Positions 53,701-62,497 are shown, numbered from the stretch's first letter. The stretch is 64,000 nucleotides of DNA from JAVVEH01 sp032251435 (GCA_032251435.1 JAVVEH010000014.1:1-64000); one strand, 5' to 3'. Notes: a model not told the origin generated them from the sequence alone. Numbers and translations: made by a program.

Positions 53701-55399
53701 GTTTCTGTTGACGTGTGAATTGCCCGAACCGGCTGTGGCGGCCTACGAGGAAGCGGCGCGGCTGGAGGATCCAGTTGATCGGGAAGCGACCCGGGAACTT
53801 GGGGACTGGTATTTTAATAATCAGTTTTTCGCTAAAGCGCTTCCCCTTTATGAACGGGCGCATGAGAATAGTAAAGACGATCTCCGGCTCACGCTCAGAT
53901 TTATCGAGACGTTGATTTACAATAACAAGTCGGAGCGGGCGGGCGCCTTACTTGATGAGTACGTGCTTGTGCATGGTAAAAATCCGCAGACATCGTTACT
54001 GCAATGCATTATCGCCATTGAGACAAAGCGGTTTGACCGGGCGGCGACCTTTGCGGAAGAAGCTGTCCAGCTGGGGCCGACCAATCCCCAGGCCTACTTG
54101 TATCGGGCCCGGCTTAACTATCTGAAGGCCGGAGCGAGCGGGGATAAACGGGGTGTTATCCGTGATTTGGAGAAGTCACTGGCTTTGGACAGCTCCTTGC
54201 TGGCCGCCCGGGAAATGCTGGTCGACTGCTATTTGAGTGATCAGCCTGCCCAGGTGGACAGAGCGATTGGTGAACTTCAGCTGATCGTGAAGCAAAAACC
54301 CGAAGCATCCCAGGCGCGTGTCCGCCTGATCAACGTGTTGATGGCGAATAACCGGTTGACTGACGCCGCCGCGCAAATCGAGGACGCGATCCGGCTCACA
54401 CCGGCGTTGCCCGTTTGGTACAGCCTCAGAGCGGCCCTGTTGCAACAGCAGGGAAAACACACCGAAGCGATCCCTGACATGAAACGGCTTTTCGAGGTGT
54501 CCAAAACATCCCAAAATCTGGCCCGGCTGGCCAATGGCTATGTGACCGCTGAGCAACCTGCTGAGGCGCTGAAGCTGCTGGACGCGTATGCCGGTGAGGT
54601 CGCGGGTGATCCCATGTTGCTGGCTGTTAAAGGCCGGGCGCAGGCCATGACCGGGAATACGGATATGGCCAGAATCTCTTTTGACATGGCCTTCTCCCAG
54701 GCGGCGGCTGATCCGGCGGCCCTCCAACAGTTGTTACGGGTCTCAAATCAACTTATGCCGGAACCTGAGCTGGTGAAAATTCTGGATAGGATTTCAAGCA
54801 TGGATAAAACGGGCATGGCCCGCATGTACGCCGGCGAGCTTTTGTTAAGAAGCGGCAAGACGACCGATGGCATCGCCCGAATGGAAGATGTCCGGAAGAC
54901 GTTGCCTAAATCGCATCCCAATATGCCCCGCCTGTTGCATTCACTGGCGGCCGCGTATCAAAAAGTGGAGAAATATCAGGAGGCCGCCCGGGTCTATGAA
55001 GAGTTGACGGTGCTGACACCGAAAGACTTTGTCGCCTTTAATAATTTGGCCTATTTGCTGTGCGAATACCTTGACCGGGCTGAGGAAGCGGTCAAGGCCG
55101 GGGAACAGGCGTTGGCCTTGGCACCGGCTGATGATAAACAAAAAAGCAATGTCCTTGACACGCTCGGATGGGCTTATTTTAAACATGGTGATTTGGATAA
55201 CGCCCGCGTCAGATTGGCTGAAAGTGTCCGCTATGATCCAAGTCTGCATAATCAATATCATTTGGCGCTCGTTTTAGCGGAGAAAGGGTTCACCCGCGAC
55301 GCCCGGGCGCAGTTGCGGAATCTGCGCCGCACGGCTCAGAAAATGAGCAACACTGAGTTTGAGGAAAAAGCGGAAAAGCTATTAAGTGAGTTAAACTGA
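50780..55399 (+). CDS. Giant TPR protein of the exosortase locus
   Basis: A 1539-residue protein: basic cytoplasmic N-terminus (RQKTGKK), one membrane helix (about 22-42), then over 1450 residues of tetratricopeptide-type repeats (for example YIEKGDRLMEAGDYALAAKQ, and AEEAVQLGPTNPQAYLYRAR), ending in TLGWAYFKHGDLDNAR. Type II anchoring would place the repeats outside the cytoplasm. PEP-CTERM systems often include such TPR proteins (PrsT type) as assembly scaffolds. Its stop shares a base with the polB start, so the genes are coupled. Confidence 0.9.
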   Translation: MARKKTSHRQKTGKKLNVKLLVALLMVPVLFLVAAVIVGFMLHGGDSIERLTRRNDPAYYIEKGDRLMEAGDYALAAKQYKQAMVEDSGDTRAMLRLISALEKEKPDDQDKAARNDSQIIGLLYRVTEVDQDDIATQEKLLNLLYEGVKSLGQKELAEQLLTQAEKFYENHPERTFALRYRALARIELMKQRDFSDLERVETYEDLKRALELFPGDKAVISGLSIWNALEASRLSAEEGRDVDADRYQTVSEEILIESLAKNPGDLETKLQLARTFFAHGKKEKGLALLTEMETELLVKPDPKVSAQVANFLVAADQEPSVTPEGVITTSGLMRADAVLAVALTAHPKNVEISFSLATVKKKLGQQDEAIRLLKQTLESADGKGGGGVEGMLERRLKFAATTELANTYLVMAEKTTETVEREKAIGEAEIVIKQLGQDMRGSALVDLLEGKIALLRGKNARAIQKFEVADKKFDGRNPEAVFLSAVALQREGEIGAAIQRLERLSAGALNDQVRLRTERELANLYMRAGNLALAKRKIDKALSLSTEDQASLVIKSEIMDRQRQRRTMGATESDTGSGIRPSVDLLKPLVEAGDVRARLQLARLYQENKQLDEAVGVLEEGVRTDPENVVLLQQLVRLDVMMGQKDRAVERLDTAIEAMPDNRLLPLLRQQVIGGEQTVEMLEALLKEMDDPFQSALGLYTLYKNSDRTEEAAAALAKAAELRPDDEKVLNAQFGEAISAKDWTAAQAVCDRVADLDLDMARGAFWQGRLEMARQQYIRAASSFQTGVRRRPLFSNGWLMLGDSHRLAGSLAEAENAYQEAIRLKPDNVTAIYNLFLVHDARGMRQAAMDDLARARQLAPNDRRIGNAYLAYLGNINPKEALKARLAFMEKAPDDWRNRLATADLLRKTGEPRRALELLTALYQEYPDSLSVALALAEHYRQTGHVDKGRDTLENYVDGKKDAATLSDWLTFARFLLTCELPEPAVAAYEEAARLEDPVDREATRELGDWYFNNQFFAKALPLYERAHENSKDDLRLTLRFIETLIYNNKSERAGALLDEYVLVHGKNPQTSLLQCIIAIETKRFDRAATFAEEAVQLGPTNPQAYLYRARLNYLKAGASGDKRGVIRDLEKSLALDSSLLAAREMLVDCYLSDQPAQVDRAIGELQLIVKQKPEASQARVRLINVLMANNRLTDAAAQIEDAIRLTPALPVWYSLRAALLQQQGKHTEAIPDMKRLFEVSKTSQNLARLANGYVTAEQPAEALKLLDAYAGEVAGDPMLLAVKGRAQAMTGNTDMARISFDMAFSQAAADPAALQQLLRVSNQLMPEPELVKILDRISSMDKTGMARMYAGELLLRSGKTTDGIARMEDVRKTLPKSHPNMPRLLHSLAAAYQKVEKYQEAARVYEELTVLTPKDFVAFNNLAYLLCEYLDRAEEAVKAGEQALALAPADDKQKSNVLDTLGWAYFKHGDLDNARVRLAESVRYDPSLHNQYHLALVLAEKGFTRDARAQLRNLRRTAQKMSNTEFEEKAEKLLSELN

Positions 55400-57639
55400 T
55401 GACAGAATCCTCCGGATTGGACCTGGAACAACTGGTGTTGTCGTCCCGCCGCCGTCTAGTGAGTGTCGAGGTGGAGGATGACGGGACCGCCGTGCTTTTT
55501 TCCCGGATGGCCGAGGACACGGTCACGCGGGAAAGCGTGCCGGCCGCCCTTTGGTTACTGGTCACGAAGCGGACGTTGGCCGAGCAACTCAACGGGGAGC
55601 GGGTGGATGAGCTGAGCGGTGATGGCGACTTCCGCTTCCGGGTTCACGTTAAAACCGCTGAGGCCTATGCCGAAGCGGGCAAATGTCTCGCCCGTGAAAC
55701 GGGGCTCGGCCCATCCGCGCCTCAGGCGCCTTACCGCCTGTTCAATGATTTCCAACAACAGGCGCTCACCGCATTGCCCGCCCGCCTTTTCCGGGGAATG
55801 GCTTTCGGTGACCTGCGGCGGCTGCAGGTGGATATTGAGACGCTGACCAGCCCCGGCTATGATTTCCCCAATGCCCGCCGCAAAGCGGATCGGATCATCC
55901 TGATCGCTCTTAGGGACAGCACTGGATGGGAAACATGCCTGGGTATCGACACGACCGATGAGAAAACCATTCTGGAACACCTGGTTCAGGTGATCGCCGA
56001 GCGTGATCCTGACGTGATTGAGGGCCATAACTTGTTCAATTTTGATCTGCCCTATATTGAGACCAGGTGCCAAATGCACAAGGTGCCCCTAACCCTTGGC
56101 CGTGAGGGGAGACCCATTCAGTCCCGGCCTTCCCGGTTCTCAGCGGGAGAACGCGCGGCCACTTACCGCCGATACACGGCGTGGGGACGGCATATTGTCG
56201 ACACGATGCATCTGGCCCAATTGTACGATGTCAGCCATCGTGATCTCAGCGGCTACGGGTTGAAATCCGTGGCCCGCCATTTTGGCGTGGCCGCCCGCGG
56301 CCGGACCTATGTCGACGGCGACGAAATAACGGACATCTATTTTAATAACCCGGAGAAACTCCGCCAGTACGCCATGGATGATGTCCGGGAGACTGACGCT
56401 GTCAGCGCCATTCTTTCGCCAAGTTATTTTTACCAAGCTCAAATTGTGCCACTGTCCTATCAGAACTGCGTGACCCGCGGCAGCGCGTCCCGGATTGACA
56501 CAATGCTTGTGGCCGAATATATGCGCGCTGATCACGCGCTGCCCCGGCCAGCGATGGCGAAATCCTTCAGCGGCGGGTTGACGGAGTCGTTCGAGAGCGG
56601 CGTGTTTCACAATGTCTGGCATGTGGATGTTCAGTCACTATACCCCTCAATTATTGTCAGCCGCGGGATCAAACCGGCCACGGATTCGCTGGGAACATTC
56701 CTCACGCTGCTGACGCGGTTGCGGGATTTCCGCCTGGAAGCGAAAAAACGGATGCGAACAGCCGCGACACCGGAGGAGAAGAATCATTACAGCGCGCTGC
56801 AAAGTTCGTTTAAGATCCTCATTAACTCGTTCTATGGTTACCTGGGATTCGGCATGGGGACCTTTAACGATTTTGAGCGGGCCGAGGAGATCACCACTGA
56901 AGGCCGCCGGATTTTGACCGCCATGGTTGATTTCCTCCGGGACGAGAAAGCCGCTGTGATCGAAATTGATACGGATGGTATTTACTTTGTTCCCCCGGAA
57001 GGGGTGACGGAGTCCACCGATTTTATCGACTCATTGCAGACGGTCCTGCCCCCCGGAATCGATGTCGAACTCGACGCGGTTTACCAGGCGATGTTCAGCT
57101 ACAAAGCGAAAAATTACGCCTTGCTGACCCGGGATGGGACCGTCACATTGACGGGCGCGGCGCTCCGGTCCCGCGGGTTGGAATCGTTCCAGCGCACCTA
57201 TATCCGGCAAGTGATAGAACATTTACTTCATGGCTCCGGGAAAGAAATCCAAGCGTTGAAAAAGCGGACACGGGACGCCATCGAACGGCATGAGTTGCCT
57301 CTCAAAGATTTCGCCAAGCGGGAAACGCTGTCCACGTCGCCCGCCGCCTATAAGAAAAAACTCGACGCCAATAAAACCCGGCGCAGCGCCGCCTATGAAT
57401 TGGCTCTGCGGGCGGACCGGGACTTTAAGCAAGGCGATCAAGTGGCTTTCTATGTGACCGGGGATAAAAAACGGGTCGCGGTCACCGACGCCGCGAAACT
57501 GTTGGCTGACGCCGACACCCATGTCCGGGACGAAAATGTCCCGTATTATGTGGATAAACTGGACAAATTACACGCGAAGTTCGCGGAGTTTATTCCGCCC
57601 TCTGACAATTGTGACGACTTGCCGTTATTCGAGACGTGA
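55399..57639 (+). CDS. polB: Family B DNA polymerase
   Basis: A 746-residue family B polymerase with an N-terminal 3'-5' exonuclease domain (ExoI VDIETL with D145/E147, ExoII GHNLFNFD, ExoIII YAMDDVRETD) and a polymerase domain: motif A VDVQSLYPSII (D410), motif B KILINSFYG (K472), motif C EIDTDGIYF (D524, D526). Motif C reads DTDG, not the usual DTDS. It is shorter than E. coli Pol II by about 40 residues and probably acts in repair or bypass synthesis. The ATG overlaps the TPR stop (tgatg), an odd placement in a cell-surface operon. Confidence 0.9.
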   Translation: MTESSGLDLEQLVLSSRRRLVSVEVEDDGTAVLFSRMAEDTVTRESVPAALWLLVTKRTLAEQLNGERVDELSGDGDFRFRVHVKTAEAYAEAGKCLARETGLGPSAPQAPYRLFNDFQQQALTALPARLFRGMAFGDLRRLQVDIETLTSPGYDFPNARRKADRIILIALRDSTGWETCLGIDTTDEKTILEHLVQVIAERDPDVIEGHNLFNFDLPYIETRCQMHKVPLTLGREGRPIQSRPSRFSAGERAATYRRYTAWGRHIVDTMHLAQLYDVSHRDLSGYGLKSVARHFGVAARGRTYVDGDEITDIYFNNPEKLRQYAMDDVRETDAVSAILSPSYFYQAQIVPLSYQNCVTRGSASRIDTMLVAEYMRADHALPRPAMAKSFSGGLTESFESGVFHNVWHVDVQSLYPSIIVSRGIKPATDSLGTFLTLLTRLRDFRLEAKKRMRTAATPEEKNHYSALQSSFKILINSFYGYLGFGMGTFNDFERAEEITTEGRRILTAMVDFLRDEKAAVIEIDTDGIYFVPPEGVTESTDFIDSLQTVLPPGIDVELDAVYQAMFSYKAKNYALLTRDGTVTLTGAALRSRGLESFQRTYIRQVIEHLLHGSGKEIQALKKRTRDAIERHELPLKDFAKRETLSTSPAAYKKKLDANKTRRSAAYELALRADRDFKQGDQVAFYVTGDKKRVAVTDAAKLLADADTHVRDENVPYYVDKLDKLHAKFAEFIPPSDNCDDLPLFET

Positions 57640-57643
57640 GCCC

Positions 57644-58447
57644 ATGGCTGAATCCACTGTCATTTTCTGGTTTTCCGGAACTGGAAATTCATATTACGTC
57701 GCCCGGAGAATCTGTGATGGACTCCCCGGGGCAGATCTAAGACCTGTGGTCAGCCGAGGCGAGGTAAAGCTTCTTCCCGACACCCATGTCATCCTTGTGG
57801 CGCCTGTCTACAGCTGGGCGCCCCCACGGGCTGTTCAGCAGTTTATCAACCGTTTACCAGGCCGGAATGTTACCCGGGTGACTGCGGTTTTAACGCATGG
57901 CGCTGCGCCAGGGGGGGCTGCGGCGCTTACCGCTGGACAATTTCGCCGGGCCGGCATGCCGAATGCGCGTGTTTTCACCATGAGAATGGTGGAGAACTAC
58001 CCCCCGTTCGGCGGTGCCCCGAAGCAGGAGAAAATTGATAAATTTCTGACGGCTGCCGAGACGCAACTGGGAATTATCCGCCAGGCCATTGCTGAAGGGA
58101 AACACCATCCGCCGTCCGCGGGGAGTCGGCTTTTGGTGATTCCTTCTTTGCTCATCAATGCGCTTTTTCGCAAAACCCTGCCCCGTTCAGATAAGAAATT
58201 CACTGTCACCGATGCCTGTAATGGTTGCGGCACGTGCGTATCTGTCTGTCCGGTGAATAACATCGATTTGGCGACGGGGAAACCGGTGTGGAAGGGGAAA
58301 TGCGAGCAGTGTTTCGCCTGTTTCCACTGGTGCCCAAATCGGGCCATTCTGTATGGTGAAAGATCCGCTAAACAGGATCGTTACCATCATCCCGCAGTCA
58401 AATCACTGGATATTGCCGGAACCGCGGCAGATGGCGAAAACGAGTGA
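57644..58447 (+). CDS. EFR1-type flavodoxin/ferredoxin protein
   Basis: A protein of 267 residues: a flavodoxin-like domain (IFWFSGTGNSYYVARRI at the N-terminus) and a C-terminal ferredoxin domain with two 4Fe-4S motifs (CNGCGTCVSVCP and CEQCFACFHWCP). EFR1-family proteins are electron carriers typical of anaerobes. The ATG at 57644 follows polB by 4 nt; the upstream frame is open but gives no flavodoxin sequence. It supports an anaerobic lifestyle. Confidence 0.88.
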   Translation: MAESTVIFWFSGTGNSYYVARRICDGLPGADLRPVVSRGEVKLLPDTHVILVAPVYSWAPPRAVQQFINRLPGRNVTRVTAVLTHGAAPGGAAALTAGQFRRAGMPNARVFTMRMVENYPPFGGAPKQEKIDKFLTAAETQLGIIRQAIAEGKHHPPSAGSRLLVIPSLLINALFRKTLPRSDKKFTVTDACNGCGTCVSVCPVNNIDLATGKPVWKGKCEQCFACFHWCPNRAILYGERSAKQDRYHHPAVKSLDIAGTAADGENE

Positions 58448-58452
58448 TAAAG

Positions 58453-58490
58453 GGAGGCTCTTTACGCTTAACTTAACGCTATTCGGAGCA
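58453..58490 (-). repeat. TAAGTTAA-family element, reverse copy
   Basis: On the minus strand gaatagcgttaagttaagcg (about 58484-58465), the same short element as at 22870, 31219 and 32168. It lies between the convergent EFR1 and transporter genes. Confidence 0.45.
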
Positions 58491-58502
58491 TGGTGGTTAT
58501 GT

Positions 58503-59501
58503 TCAAAGAACTACCAGCAACCACAGAGGGATGGCGATGATGCTCAACGAGGTCGTCAAAACCAGCATCGTCGAGACAAACCCTTCTTCCACCCCGATGT
58601 CACAGGCAACCACATAACTGGCTACCGCATTGGGTGTGGCGCTCAAAAGCACCGTCGTCCCCATGATTGCGGGGTCAACATCTGCGCCCGTCGCCGGCAG
58701 CAGAAAGCGGAAGGTCAAAAAGCTGAACAGGGGAACCAAAACCAGCTTTCCGGTACAGACCATGACCAAGGGGAGGGCGTTGCCGCGGGTGTGCTTGAGC
58801 TGCAGGGCTGCGCCCACCGAAAGCAAAGCTAAGGGTAAGCCCATCGTGCCAATCATCATCAACGTCTTTTTTGCTAACTGGATGAACAGCGGCAGCCCCG
58901 TCGGCAAGGCCAGGGTGTCATCCGGCTGACGGAGCAGACTGGCTATTCCCGCCGCACAGACACCTAAAAATGCCGCAGACACAATGGGATTGATCAAAGC
59001 CTTCTTAAGAATTGAACCAACGCCGTGTCCTTTCTCTTTGCCGCAAAACCAGCCGATAACGGAAAACCCCAAAATGACAAAAACAGGCATCGCAAAGGCG
59101 TTATATACGGATGCGGCCGCATAGCCCGCTTCTCCGAATGAATTTCGGGCCAAGGGAAAGCCCATGTAGCTGACATTGGCCCAGAACGAGCCAAAAATAA
59201 AGGCGGCGGCGTATCCCTTGGTGTAGTTGAAAATTTTACTGAGCGCGATAAACAGCGTAGCGACCACGGCAATGGGCAGGAGAGCCCCAACCAGGAGGCT
59301 CACGTTGAATAAATGATCCAGCCGCTGCCCCGCCACACCACAGAAAATCAGGGCCGGCAGCGAAAAATTATACACCAGCCGGTTGATAAAATGCCGTTGA
59401 TCAGTGCCGATGACCCGTTGCCACTGGAGAATTTTCCCCAGCCCGATAACGGCAAAAACGGGCAGGCATATTTCTAATACTTGTATAAATCGGGATTCCA
59501 T
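58503..59501 (-). CDS. AEC (auxin efflux carrier) family transporter
   Basis: A 332-residue protein with about ten membrane helices in the AEC/membrane-transport family arrangement (SLPALIFCGVAG and VLLSATPNAVASYVVACDIG). AEC carriers export small organic acids or related molecules; the substrate is unknown. I use the ATG at 59501, which has ggaag upstream; another ATG four codons earlier (59513) is possible. Confidence 0.88.
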   Translation of the reverse strand: MESRFIQVLEICLPVFAVIGLGKILQWQRVIGTDQRHFINRLVYNFSLPALIFCGVAGQRLDHLFNVSLLVGALLPIAVVATLFIALSKIFNYTKGYAAAFIFGSFWANVSYMGFPLARNSFGEAGYAAASVYNAFAMPVFVILGFSVIGWFCGKEKGHGVGSILKKALINPIVSAAFLGVCAAGIASLLRQPDDTLALPTGLPLFIQLAKKTLMMIGTMGLPLALLSVGAALQLKHTRGNALPLVMVCTGKLVLVPLFSFLTFRFLLPATGADVDPAIMGTTVLLSATPNAVASYVVACDIGVEEGFVSTMLVLTTSLSIIAIPLWLLVVL

Positions 59502-59612
59502 AGGATCTTCCATGGCCCATGACAGAAGGCCTGTTTAAAAAGTGCCGAATATAACTGTGCTTGCCAGTTTGACGAATGCAAAAGACAGTGTCACAGCGCC
59601 GCGTCAGAGAAT

Positions 59613-59891
59613 TCACCGGGTTTCACAGGCATCCCAGAGGATGGCGGAATAATGGAATACTGGAAGATTGGCATCTCTGGCTGCTTCAAGTGACAGACAG
59701 GCTTCGTAGTAGACAAGTTGAAGAGGGAGGCGACTGCTGGTTGCGGAAGCATAGCCAGCCTGATGCCATTTTAGGCGTTTGCGAAGATCAGGGGTGGAGC
59801 CAATGTAGAGATCTCCATCAGCGCATATAAGAACATATGTGTAGAAAAATTCTGGAATTATTCTACTGTTCTGGAAAAAAAGATGGTGCAC
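59613..59891 (-). pseudogene. Truncated GIY-YIG nuclease-like fragment
   Basis: About 92 codons. YTYVLICADGDLYIGSTPDL and RKRLKWHQAG, with the later LPLQLVYYEACLSLEAARD, match the small UvrC-like GIY-YIG family. However the expected REKYLK-type end is replaced by LPVFHYSAILWDACETR, where the DNA becomes repeat-like (ggaataatggaatactggaag). The only ATG (59891) lies inside the tRNA gene. Probably an inactive, rearranged remnant, though an intact short protein cannot be excluded. Confidence 0.6.
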
Positions 59892-59960
59892 GCAACAGGA
59901 CTCGAACCTGTGACCTCTGCCGTGTGAAGGCAGCGTTCTAGCCGACTGAACTATGCGTGC
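59884..59960 (-). tRNA. tRNA-Val (anticodon CAC)
   Basis: The minus strand folds as a cloverleaf: acceptor GCACGCA/TGCGTGC with discriminator A and encoded CCA (59886-59884); D-arm GTTCAGTCGGCTAGAAC; anticodon stem CTGCC/GGCAG with loop TTCACAC giving anticodon CAC; T-arm ACAGG-TTCGAGT-CCTGT. CAC reads GUG, a valine codon. Confidence 0.93.
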
Positions 59961-60014
59961 GACCGGAAAGGACCGTTAATATGGCTTGTGAATAGAGGAA
60001 ATCAACCGCGAATA

Positions 60015-61532
60015 TTATTTTTCAATAAACCATTTTTCCGGCGACACAGCCACGGCACCGTGAGTTTTAAGATATGTCCTGACAATGTCGCGGGTGGACA
60101 GGCCGGTTTCCACCGGTTCGCACCGGGGATTTTCCGCGAGAGCGCGCAAGACGGGAAACCGGCCCCCGCCGCCCGCCAGCGCGTAGCTGTGAAAAGCGAC
60201 CTTGATCCGCCCGGTGGAAAAGCCTGTTCCGTCCGCCCAGACGCAGCGCGCCACCTGGTTGTTTTCACAGATGGCCCGGATACCCCAGAGCCCGTTGACC
60301 GTGTAACTGCCGCGGTTCGCCAGTTGCTCATTCAAAACGTCTTTGAGTTGCCGCGGCGTTAATAAAAGGGTGCCAATGGTGTTTTCATAGGGAATCAACG
60401 CGAACAGATCACCTTCAGAAAACGGCCCGGCCGGAAAGCTGGCATTGGATAATTTCCCGTGAATGACGACGGGGGCTTTCACCGCCTCGGCGATGGCTCG
60501 TGAAACACATTCACTGGTGCCGGAGTCAACACCTGGAATTTGACCTGCCTGAAGTGGGGCACCCAGTGTCCCGACGCCCTTCCGGGAGAAAACCCGGGCG
60601 GTGTCAAGACGTTTGGCGAAGGTTTGCTGGAGACCTTTGTGAAGCGGCACATCCGCCGTCGCCGGGACGAGGCGGGATTCCAGGGAGGTGACGTGACGTG
60701 TCCGCAGGTCAAAACGGACCCGCGCCACGGCTAAGGCGTCGGCGTGCCGTCCCGCCTGCGCATACCAGGTGTGGTGGTTGATTTTGTCGCCGGGATTGGG
60801 ACGGTGCGTGTGGCCGCCCAAAATCAGGTCGATTTCGGGCAGTTTTTTGGCGATGGCCTGAATTTCGTTCACGCCCCGGTCATCATTCGGATGCCACCCT
60901 TGGTGAATCGCCAGGATGGTGAAGTCCGGTTTGACCGCCCGGATCTCTTTGATATGACTTAGAAGGCTGTCCACCGCGGCCGCCGCGGAAAAAGACGCCT
61001 TTGTCTCGCCCCAATACCAGTTGGCTGTGTAACTGGCGCTCATGCCAATGACCGCGACCCGCAACCCGTTTTTCTCAATCAGCTTCCATGCCGGGAAGGT
61101 TGTCTCTTCTTGCCGTCCGGGATAAAGTGTCAGATTCCCGCAGAGAATATGGTTCCGCATCTGTTGAACCAAGGTGGCCAGATGGGGAACGCCGAAGTCC
61201 AATTCATGATTGCCGGGCACCCACACGTCATAGCCGATCGCTTTGAGCATGTCCAGAATCAAGACCCCGCGGTCGGGAAGGCTTTCAACGGTGCCGGAGA
61301 TGGTGTCTCCGCAATCGATGATGATCTCGGTGTCGTCCGGGAGATTTTGGCGTTCCCGGTCGATAAGCGTGGCGAGTCGCAGCAAGCCGCCTGACTCCGC
61401 CTCGTCTCCCCGGGTGATAAATCCATGCAAATCGGTGGTCTGCATAATGGTCAGCGCCACCTCCTGGCCAACCCCCGCCGGCGCGGCGAGAAGAATGATC
61501 AAGAGGATAGAAAAAGAGAGATGACGGCGCAT
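60015..61532 (-). CDS. ushA: Secreted 5'-nucleotidase/UshA-like metallophosphatase
   Basis: A 505-residue exported protein (signal peptide about 1-22). The N-terminal metallophosphatase domain has the dinuclear-metal motifs TTDLHGFI (D34, H36), DCGDT, PGNHELDFG and GGHTHRP. The C-terminal 5'-nucleotidase domain (about 330-500) has PFSEGDLFALIPYENT and the substrate-stacking region. It likely hydrolyses nucleotides or UDP-sugars in the periplasm for phosphate or nucleoside scavenging. Confidence 0.9.
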   Translation of the reverse strand: MRRHLSFSILLIILLAAPAGVGQEVALTIMQTTDLHGFITRGDEAESGGLLRLATLIDRERQNLPDDTEIIIDCGDTISGTVESLPDRGVLILDMLKAIGYDVWVPGNHELDFGVPHLATLVQQMRNHILCGNLTLYPGRQEETTFPAWKLIEKNGLRVAVIGMSASYTANWYWGETKASFSAAAAVDSLLSHIKEIRAVKPDFTILAIHQGWHPNDDRGVNEIQAIAKKLPEIDLILGGHTHRPNPGDKINHHTWYAQAGRHADALAVARVRFDLRTRHVTSLESRLVPATADVPLHKGLQQTFAKRLDTARVFSRKGVGTLGAPLQAGQIPGVDSGTSECVSRAIAEAVKAPVVIHGKLSNASFPAGPFSEGDLFALIPYENTIGTLLLTPRQLKDVLNEQLANRGSYTVNGLWGIRAICENNQVARCVWADGTGFSTGRIKVAFHSYALAGGGGRFPVLRALAENPRCEPVETGLSTRDIVRTYLKTHGAVAVSPEKWFIEK

Positions 61533-61931
61533 GATGTGTCGGTTCCAGTGTTGTAGGGGAACGGCTTTTTCCGCTGACAGGGGCGTGGGCGGTCTGGTTT
61601 TTCCGCACCGTTCTTGATCATCAAAATAACTGAAACATGGCTGAATGCAAACGGGACAGCGGGGCGCGTGAGGCGCTTTCCCGGCGATTTTTTCATTTTG
61701 ATTTGCATTTACGGGTAATGGTTGTTATGCTTTCGACGGTCGGCGCGCTGTGGGCATCCTGACAGGAGACCGCGACGGCGGATGGCGGCCAATGATTAGT
61801 CCTTCATGAGAGGAAAATCTAAAACTTAACATTTTTCACTTGCAGGAAGCGGGTTAGTGATGCACATTATAGCCTCGTTGCGAAAATGTTTATTCCTATT
61901 CAATAGCGGTCTCACCAGTTAACCCAAACTC
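61533..61931. other. Divergent intergenic region, no gene
   Basis: Separates the ushA-like gene from the secretin operon. It is AT-rich from 61800 on (aaaacttaacatttttcact) and should contain both promoters, but I see no clear -10/-35 pair or repeat. Confidence 0.4.
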
Positions 61932-62477
61932 ATGGATCACGAGCACATCAAGTCAACGCGGAATCAGTCGGAATTATTCAAAGTGGATGATTCTGATTTA
62001 CGGATGGTGAACCGCTTGCTTATCCTCTGCGCCTTGGGGCTGGTTATTTTCGTCGCGGCGCGCGTCCGGCAAATGGAACGGCGCCTGTCCGAAAAACAGC
62101 CGCCGCGCGGAGAAGCTTTTTATGCTCCTCCGGTCATCACCCCGTTTGAATCAGAGGAAACCTACCTGGCCACTCTTTCCGAGCGCAGCATCATGTATTC
62201 CACCCGGGCGGCGGAACGTATTCAGAGCGAGGCGCCCACCCCGTCAAGCCGGGCTGAAATCATGAAGCGGTTGGAACAGGCCCGGCAGGAAGTGATCGTT
62301 GTCGGCGTGGCGTGGAAGCCGCCCCAGGTTGTCATGCTCTTAGACAAAAAGAAACGAAAAACCTATCACGTCCGCGTCGGCCAGAAAATTGGTGGCGGTG
62401 ATGTGGTGGTTGACGCGATATCCCGAGAAAGAATCGTTCTGTCCCTGCAAGACGAAAAAGTCGTAATATCCTTATAA
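61932..62477 (+). CDS. PilP/GspC-like inner-membrane protein
   Basis: A 181-residue protein with one membrane helix (about 28-44, RLLILCALGLVIFVAARV) and a C-terminal small beta domain (MLLDKKKRKTYHVRVGQKIG, then RERIVLSLQDEKVVISL) resembling the HR domain of GspC or PilP. Such proteins link the inner-membrane platform to the secretin. The secretin gene begins 20 nt downstream with a gaggag site, consistent with an operon. Sequence similarity is limited, so the call rests on fold-like pattern and context. Confidence 0.65.
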   Translation: MDHEHIKSTRNQSELFKVDDSDLRMVNRLLILCALGLVIFVAARVRQMERRLSEKQPPRGEAFYAPPVITPFESEETYLATLSERSIMYSTRAAERIQSEAPTPSSRAEIMKRLEQARQEVIVVGVAWKPPQVVMLLDKKKRKTYHVRVGQKIGGGDVVVDAISRERIVLSLQDEKVVISL

Positions 62478-62497
62478 GACGAGGAGTGACCCTTGTG

